From JBLIKP01 sp047635375 (GTDB lineage Bacteria > Bacteroidota > Bacteroidia > Sphingobacteriales > Sphingobacteriaceae), in assembly GCA_047635375.1 (NCBI GenBank), contig JBLIKP010000001.1, forward strand, positions 21,639-85,638: a stretch of DNA of 64,000 bases. The letters are read 5' to 3'. The translations under genes were made by a program, and so were the position numbers. The notes under the pieces were generated by a model. The model did not search any database and had not been told where the DNA came from. It worked only from the letters and a program-made list of their open reading frames with translations. How positions within the stretch are numbered: position 1 is the stretch's first letter; each line of letters begins with the position of its first letter. Below are positions 59,501-64,000 of the stretch, one piece after another.

Positions 59501-60430
59501 ATGAAATACTTTTCCTTTCTATTTCTGTTTGTTTTTTCTTTAGGCTGCTTTGCGCAGAATGAAGAGGAGCCGGCACGGATTGTGAAATCAGTGGTGCTTG
59601 ATAGTTTAGTAATTACTGCCAATCCTTTAATGGCCGAAGATTTTATTAGAGAGATTGAAAAAGACACTTTGTTTTATAGGGCTTTCGCCGATTTGAAATT
59701 CTACGAATACCTCGCCGAAAATAAAATTTACACTTACGATAAGAAGGGAAGAAAAGACGCTTTTATCTATAGGAAGGTTGATCATGTCATCCGCGATAGC
59801 GTGCATATTTCAAACGTATTGTTAACTAAAGATAGTGGTGATGTGTTTAAAAGAAACGGAGACTTCGAGTTATTCACTGTTCAAATGCTCAGCTACCTTT
59901 TTAACATGGGGGGGGAGATAAACCTATCAAATGCCAAGGAATACGACGAGAAATCTGATGGGGTTGAAGGGAAATTAAAGGAGAAGCTTAAGTTGTTAAT
60001 TGCTCGTCCAGGGACAAGGATTGATGGGATTCCGTTTATTTCTGGCAAGACAGCCATTTTTGAGCCCGATATGAGGCAGTATTATGATTACACCTTCCAT
60101 CATGCCACTTATAGAGACACGATGAATGTGTACCGCTTCGAATGCATTCTAAAGAAGGATTTGAAGTCGAACAAGGAAGACGATTTAATAATCAACGAGC
60201 TAACCACCATTTTTGATAAAAAAACCTTCAATATTGTCGCTCGATATATTGACGTAAGTTACAAGTCTATGCTTGCCGATTGTGATATTCGGATGAATTT
60301 TGAACTTGCCTATGTAGGAAGAAAACTTCTAACCGAAGTTGTTGAATACGACGGGTATTGGGATATTCCTTTTAGGAAAAAAGAGAAGGTAAGTTTTAAG
60401 GTGGTTCATGATTTCTCAAAAACCAAGTAA
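59501..60430 (+). CDS. Exported protein of unknown function
   Basis: A 309-residue protein with signal peptide MKYFSFLFLFVFSLGCFAQ, probably cut after AQ; Cys17 does not sit in a good lipobox. The rest is a mix of helices and beta strands, with IDGIPFISGKTAIFEPDMRQ, LIINELTTIFDKKTF and YVGRKLLTEVVEYDGYWD, which loosely recalls lipoprotein-binding (LolA-like) beta sheets. I do not recognise a family. It begins one base after ansA and is likely co-transcribed. The start at 59501 is preferred to a TTG seven codons earlier inside ansA. Confidence 0.72.
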   Translation: MKYFSFLFLFVFSLGCFAQNEEEPARIVKSVVLDSLVITANPLMAEDFIREIEKDTLFYRAFADLKFYEYLAENKIYTYDKKGRKDAFIYRKVDHVIRDSVHISNVLLTKDSGDVFKRNGDFELFTVQMLSYLFNMGGEINLSNAKEYDEKSDGVEGKLKEKLKLLIARPGTRIDGIPFISGKTAIFEPDMRQYYDYTFHHATYRDTMNVYRFECILKKDLKSNKEDDLIINELTTIFDKKTFNIVARYIDVSYKSMLADCDIRMNFELAYVGRKLLTEVVEYDGYWDIPFRKKEKVSFKVVHDFSKTK

Positions 60431-60431
60431 G

Positions 60432-60758
60432 CTATCTTAGCTTTTCGTTTTCTTTGTGCCGAATGGAGTCCCGCTCGGTTTTTTTAGCGATATTTTTCTT
60501 TAAAGCCTCAGTCAAGTCAATATCGCATTGGTTTGCCAAACACATAACTACCCAAAGCACATCAGCTAATTCGTCGGAAAGGCTGCCTTTTTCCGCCCCT
60601 TTTTTATAGGATTGTTCACCATATTCTCTGGAGATAATTCGAGCCACTTCGCCCACTTCTTCGGTGAGTTGAGCCATGTTGGTGGTTTGATGAAAATAAC
60701 GAACACCATTGGTTTTAATCCAATTGTCGACAAGTTTTTGGGCTTCTTCAATGGTCAT
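60432..60758 (-). CDS. MazG-like nucleotide pyrophosphohydrolase
   Basis: A 108-residue, all-helical protein of the MazG/HisE superfamily. The metal-binding signature is split as usual: LTEEVGEVARII (ExxE) and LSDELADVLWVVMCLANQ (ExxD). Such enzymes hydrolyse non-canonical or damaged nucleoside triphosphates to monophosphates. Its start overlaps the dtd stop by one base, so it is coupled with dtd, another quality-control enzyme. Confidence 0.9.
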   Translation of the reverse strand: MTIEEAQKLVDNWIKTNGVRYFHQTTNMAQLTEEVGEVARIISREYGEQSYKKGAEKGSLSDELADVLWVVMCLANQCDIDLTEALKKNIAKKTERDSIRHKENEKLR

Positions 60759-61210
60759 TATTCCTTATTTTTTGAGTCCATTACCATGGTCATTGGCCCG
60801 AGGTTGACCAAACTAACCTCCATCATTTCTCCAAAAACACCGGTAGGAATTTCCTTTTCTAAAAATTCAGAAAGTTTTTTAACCAAATATTCATACATGC
60901 TTTTCGCGTGGTCAGGTTTTCCTGCACGCATGTAGCTGGGACGGTTTCCTTTTTTTGTGGAAGCATGTAAAGTGAATTGACTCACAACCAAAATTCCGCC
61001 GTTTACATCTTTAACGCTCAAATTATTCACCTCGTTTTCATCGGCAAATAGCCTCATATTCACGATTTTATTCGCAAGCCAATCGGCGTCATCTTGCGTG
61101 TCTAAATCTTCAACTCCAACAAGAACCATCAAGCCTTGATCAATCACCCCAGTGACTTTATTATTCGCTGAGACACTTGCTTTTATTGCTTTTTGGATAA
61201 CAACTCGCAT
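60758..61210 (-). CDS. dtd: D-aminoacyl-tRNA deacylase
   Basis: A 150-residue enzyme that removes D-amino acids wrongly attached to tRNA. It has the opening MRVVIQKAIKASV, the active-site strand VVSQFTLHAST, the block KGNRPSYMRAG, and a C-terminal NLGPMTMVMDS corresponding to the Gly-cisPro chiral-selection motif. Length is normal. It lies three bases after the M48 protease gene and overlaps the MazG-like gene. Confidence 0.95.
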   Translation of the reverse strand: MRVVIQKAIKASVSANNKVTGVIDQGLMVLVGVEDLDTQDDADWLANKIVNMRLFADENEVNNLSVKDVNGGILVVSQFTLHASTKKGNRPSYMRAGKPDHAKSMYEYLVKKLSEFLEKEIPTGVFGEMMEVSLVNLGPMTMVMDSKNKE

Positions 61211-61213
61211 TGT

Positions 61214-61996
61214 TTATTGTGGTAGGCTGTTTTTGAATTCTTGGTAACGTTGGTCAAATTTCCCCGTGCCTTCGCAAGCTAACTCTTCGTGTTTGGCATT
61301 GATATCTTCCACCCGTGTTTCTGGGTTAGGGTGAGTGCTTAGGAATTCTGGAGAGTTTGAGGTCCCAAGTTTTTCGAAAAATGCTGCAGCACCATTTGCC
61401 ATGTATTCTGTAGGACAAAGGTAGATTACTGAGTATTCATCAGCTTCACTTTCGGCGCTACGACCAAATTTCAGAAGTAATAGGTTTTGTGCAATGTCCT
61501 TTACAAGACCTTCGTTCTTTCCTAAAACCACGTCGATTAGCGTTTGAACTCCATATGCTTTTGTAAGTTGATCGGTACTGTGACGGCGGTCTGCGTGAGC
61601 GATTTCATGCCCCATTACTCCGGCTAATTCATGCTCGTTATCAAGAAATTTAATTAACCCCGTGTACACGTAAATGTATCCACCTGGAGTGGCGAAAGCG
61701 TTAAGCACTTCGTCGTCATGAATTAAATGCAGTTTCCAAGCAAACTCATCTTTATACTTCACATTTCCTGAATTAAGGATATTGTTTGTGATTCTATTAA
61801 GATGCGCATACGCCTCTGGGTATTGGCTTGAATCCAATACTGGGTAAGTTGTAGGGTCAGAAGCAATTTCTTCACTTACTTGTTTACCTAGCTCTTTATC
61901 GTCCTCAATGCTGAAAAACGGATTAAAATCACTGTCTTTATTGCATCCACCCACTACGGCAGACCCAATAAGTAGGGCAAATAGAATTTTTTTCAT
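61214..61996 (-). CDS. M48-family metalloprotease, lipoprotein
   Basis: A 260-residue protein with a lipoprotein signal peptide (MKKILFALLIGSAVVGGC, lipobox VGGC at Cys18). The zinc site is HEIAHADRRHS (HExxH), with the third ligand in ESEADEYSV, as in periplasmic M48B/BepA-like proteases. LSTHPNPETRVEDI is the usual family end. It probably handles misfolded envelope proteins. It lies 20 bases after rsgA in the same direction. Confidence 0.92.
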   Translation of the reverse strand: MKKILFALLIGSAVVGGCNKDSDFNPFFSIEDDKELGKQVSEEIASDPTTYPVLDSSQYPEAYAHLNRITNNILNSGNVKYKDEFAWKLHLIHDDEVLNAFATPGGYIYVYTGLIKFLDNEHELAGVMGHEIAHADRRHSTDQLTKAYGVQTLIDVVLGKNEGLVKDIAQNLLLLKFGRSAESEADEYSVIYLCPTEYMANGAAAFFEKLGTSNSPEFLSTHPNPETRVEDINAKHEELACEGTGKFDQRYQEFKNSLPQ

Positions 61997-62016
61997 GTTT
62001 TGTAGTAATATGGCCG

Positions 62017-62940
62017 TTAGTTACGGTTGTCTTCGTTTTGTAAGATACTCATATAGCTGTAGTATCGAGTTGGGGCGATAAGACCTTCATCAAATCCGTC
62101 TCTAACAGCGCAGTCGGGTTCCTCGATATGTAGGCAATCTCCAAATTTACAATTCCCTAGTAACTCTTTCATTTCAGGGAAATAATGGGAAATCTCGGCG
62201 TCTTTCATGTCCACAATTCCAAGCTCTCTTATCCCAGGAGTATCAATTATCATTCCTCCTTCGGGTAAGTCATGAAGTTCAGCGAAAGTTGTGGTATGCA
62301 CACCTTTTCCTGAGGCTTCGGACAGATAAGATGTTTTTATGTCCTTTCCGGGGATTAGTCTATTAATTAGCGTGCTTTTTCCTGCACCTGAATGACCGGC
62401 TAGCAAGGTTAGTTTTCCCTTAAGGATAGCTTGAAGTTCGCTCAAATCTTCACTGTTCAAAGCAGAGAATTGAACGCTAGGGTAGCCTAAATTGTTATAT
62501 GTTTCTATGATAGCTTCGACTTCTTCCATCCCTTGTTCGTCAAGCAGGTCAATTTTGTTAATCCCAATAATAGCAGGAATTCCGTAGGCTTCAGCTGTGA
62601 TTAAAAAGCGGTCTAAAAACCCAAAAGAGGTTCTTGGTAAGGCACAGGTGAATAAAATTACGGCTTGATCTAAATTAGAAGCAAGCACGTGGTACTTACT
62701 AGAAAGCTTCGGGCTTTTTCTGACAATGTAATTTTTTCGCTTGTGCACTTTTTCAATTACCACAGCGTCATCGGTTTCTTGGAATTGAAAGTCGACGAAA
62801 TCACCAACTACGACCGGATTGGTTAGGCGAGAGCCCGTTTGGCGGATTTTCCCCGCTAGTCGGCCGTTATACTCCTCGCCATCACTTCTGCGCAAGCGGT
62901 ACCAGCTACCTGTAGATTTAATTACTTGTCCTACTTCCAT
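62017..62940 (-). CDS. rsgA: Ribosome small-subunit-dependent GTPase RsgA
   Basis: A 307-residue circularly permuted GTPase that helps mature the 30S subunit. An OB fold occupies ~1-65, followed by G4 (GINKIDLLD), then G1 (AGHSGAGKSTLINRL) and G3 (IDTPGIREL). The C-terminal zinc domain has NCKFGDCLHIEEPDC. This motif order is diagnostic of RsgA/YjeQ. The first gene of a same-direction run rsgA, M48, dtd, mazG. Confidence 0.95.
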   Translation of the reverse strand: MEVGQVIKSTGSWYRLRRSDGEEYNGRLAGKIRQTGSRLTNPVVVGDFVDFQFQETDDAVVIEKVHKRKNYIVRKSPKLSSKYHVLASNLDQAVILFTCALPRTSFGFLDRFLITAEAYGIPAIIGINKIDLLDEQGMEEVEAIIETYNNLGYPSVQFSALNSEDLSELQAILKGKLTLLAGHSGAGKSTLINRLIPGKDIKTSYLSEASGKGVHTTTFAELHDLPEGGMIIDTPGIRELGIVDMKDAEISHYFPEMKELLGNCKFGDCLHIEEPDCAVRDGFDEGLIAPTRYYSYMSILQNEDNRN

Positions 62941-62983
62941 ATTGATGAATTCCTCGGCAAATTAAACCAACCTGACGAGGGAA

Positions 62984-62991
62984 CAAAATTA
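62984..62991 (-). promoter_or_regulatory. Candidate -7 box of rsgA
   Basis: TAATTTTG on the minus strand fits TAnnTTTG and lies 43 bases before the rsgA ATG. No clear -33 element is seen. Confidence 0.4.
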
Positions 62992-63006
62992 GATGTGCTT
63001 TTGGAA

Positions 63007-63351
63007 TTAGACTGAGAAGCTTTCGCCACATGCACATGAGCGTGAGGCGTTAGGATTAATGAAATCGAATCCCTTGCCTTGAAGTCCAGCTGTGAAATCC
63101 AATGTGGTCCCAGCTAAATAAAGGAATGAACGCATGTCCATAACGACTTTTACACTTTCGTCTGTAGCTACTTGATCTGTAGGTTTTGATTCTGTGTCCC
63201 AGTCCATTTTGTAGCTAAGCCCAGAACAACCTCCACTTTCAACTGATACTCTTAAGAAATGAGTATCTGTGTAAGATTCTTCCACTTTAATGGCTTCAAG
63301 CCTTTTCAATGCGGTAGGGGAAATGATGATTGCTGATTTTACTTCTGACAT
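63007..63351 (-). CDS. HesB/IscA-type iron-sulfur cluster assembly protein
   Basis: A 114-residue A-type carrier. The three conserved cysteines are present: one in GGCSGLSYKMDW and the CxC pair in RSCACGESFSV. It carries Fe-S clusters to target enzymes. Whether it is closer to IscA, ErpA or SufA cannot be told here, and no suf or isc genes are nearby. A -7 box lies upstream at 63368. Confidence 0.94.
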   Translation of the reverse strand: MSEVKSAIIISPTALKRLEAIKVEESYTDTHFLRVSVESGGCSGLSYKMDWDTESKPTDQVATDESVKVVMDMRSFLYLAGTTLDFTAGLQGKGFDFINPNASRSCACGESFSV

Positions 63352-63367
63352 AGTCTTGTATCTATTA

Positions 63368-63375
63368 CAAAATTA
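63368..63375 (-). promoter_or_regulatory. Candidate -7 box of the IscA-type gene
   Basis: TAATTTTG on the minus strand fits TAnnTTTG and ends 16 bases before the ATG at 63351. Confidence 0.45.
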
Positions 63376-63427
63376 ACACTTTTTGTGACACATTGTTTAA
63401 ATTCTAGCCATAATGAGTGAGGTTACT

Positions 63428-63435
63428 TATCTTTG
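63428..63435 (+). promoter_or_regulatory. Candidate -7 box of the methylmalonyl-CoA epimerase gene
   Basis: TATCTTTG fits TAnnTTTG and ends 23 bases before the ATG at 63459. It supports the later start, since a frame from 63417 would include this box. Confidence 0.48.
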
Positions 63436-63458
63436 AAATCAATAAAAACCGTTTTTTG

Positions 63459-63857
63459 ATGAAAATTGAACATTTAGGAATCGCCGTAACAGATTTGGAA
63501 ACCGCAGTGCCACTTTATGAAAAACTTCTTGGAACACCCTGCTACAAGCAAGAAGGTGTGGAAAGTGAAGGAGTTAAAACGGCTTTTTTTCAAACTAAAA
63601 ACAGCAAGATTGAACTTTTAGAAAGCATAAAAGAAGACGGACCAATCGGAAAGTTTGTTGCTTCAAAAGGAGAAGGAATTCACCACGTTGCTTTTGAGGT
63701 TGACGATATTTACGCAGAAATGGATCGTTTAAAAAAAGAAGGGTTCACAATTCTTAATGCCGAGCCAAAAAAAGGCGCCGACAATAAATTGGTTTGCTTC
63801 ATTCATCCAAAGGATACCCGAAAAGTGTTAGTTGAGCTTTGCCAAGAAATCCGCTAG
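63459..63857 (+). CDS. mce: Methylmalonyl-CoA epimerase
   Basis: A 132-residue VOC-fold enzyme that interconverts the two stereoisomers of methylmalonyl-CoA in propionate metabolism. It has two beta-alpha-beta-beta-beta units; metal ligands lie in MKIEHLGIAVTDLE, EGIHHVAFEVDDI and KVLVELCQE (Glu). ESEGVKTAFFQ and KGADNKLVCFIHPKDT are typical of this VOC subgroup. I start at the ATG at 63459; the frame from 63417 adds 14 residues not found in the family. Its last bases overlap the convergent tatD-family gene. Confidence 0.92.
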   Translation: MKIEHLGIAVTDLETAVPLYEKLLGTPCYKQEGVESEGVKTAFFQTKNSKIELLESIKEDGPIGKFVASKGEGIHHVAFEVDDIYAEMDRLKKEGFTILNAEPKKGADNKLVCFIHPKDTRKVLVELCQEIR

Positions 63858-64000
63858 CAACCGAATATTTTCTTTGAATTTTCGGTGGTGATATCAGCAA
63901 CTTTGCTAATGTCGACCTGGTATATGTCTGCCAGTTTCTGCGCGATGAGGGGAATATAAGAGCTTTCGTTTCTTTTTCCTCTATGTGGAGCGGGAGTTAG
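63854..64000 (-). CDS. TatD-family deoxyribonuclease, 3' end only
   Basis: The last 48 codons of a minus-strand gene cut by the right edge. The translation includes LTPAPHRGKRNES, SYIPLIAQKLAD and ITTENSKKIFGC, matching the C-terminal end of TatD/YcfH-type metal-dependent DNases, where P-x-R-G-x-R-N-E is a signature. The stop codon (63854-63856) overlaps the end of mce by four bases. The catalytic centre lies outside the window. Confidence 0.85.
   Translation of the reverse strand, partial: LTPAPHRGKRNESSYIPLIAQKLADIYQVDISKVADITTENSKKIFGC

Noticed and set aside
1..64000. Horizontal transfer island or prophage
   Set aside because: No integrase, transposase, phage gene, tRNA-flanked repeat or abrupt composition change was noticed; start codons, terminators and promoter boxes look alike throughout.

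Overview
The window comes from an AT-rich chromosome of a member of the Bacteroidota, most likely a marine Flavobacteriales-type bacterium (the order is inferred, not proven). Support comes from several proteins ending in a type IX secretion (T9SS) C-terminal sorting domain, a PorV/PorQ-family barrel, type B ribosomal protein L31, and promoter boxes of the Bacteroidota form TTTG-N-TAnnTTTG. Gene density is high, with many 1-9 bp overlaps. I see no tRNA, rRNA, CRISPR array, insertion sequence or phage gene, and no gene-free stretch longer than 300 bases.

Layout. 1-3705: end of a large T9SS cargo followed by a PorV/PorQ-family barrel. 3789-8411: greA, a HIT hydrolase, ruvC (opposite strand), a flippase-like membrane protein, a GT2 glycosyltransferase and a peptide-type ABC permease. 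8505-15025: a SpoIIE-type phosphatase, then an envelope polysaccharide block (Wzy/WaaL-like, Wzz-like and Wzx-like proteins, and a GT4 glycosyltransferase). 15018-24240: rnhB, a small membrane protein, a lipoprotein amidohydrolase, two tandem secreted M43 metalloproteases, a DAACS symporter and plsY. 24317-31931: a 1465-residue exported protein of unknown function, prmA, tpiA, a GlmU-like protein and L31. 32031-44029: comB, gcvT, a third M43 protease, pabB, a NIF3/zinc-ribbon pair, an exported repeat protein, dcd, a phosphopantetheinyl transferase and dnaG.

44311-58362 is the most unusual part: six consecutive same-strand genes for modular secreted proteins. Three (1572, 604 and 1527 residues) share one plan: signal peptide, cohesin-like beta-sandwich, Ig-like domain, a variable array of cysteine-paired modules of about 94 residues (9, 0 and 7 copies), a PKD-like domain, a conserved C-terminal region, and a dockerin-like pair of calcium loops ending in V/I-P plus N or D. 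Two small proteins (268 and 269 residues) combine the same cohesin-like domain with a T9SS anchor. A sixth (306 residues) has one array-type module plus a T9SS anchor. I propose a cell-surface assembly in which T9SS-anchored cohesin-like proteins hold or nucleate dockerin-bearing fibres.

58471-64000: ansA, an exported unknown protein, a MazG-like hydrolase, dtd, a lipoprotein M48 protease, rsgA, an IscA-type protein, methylmalonyl-CoA epimerase and, cut by the right edge, the 3' end of a tatD-family gene.
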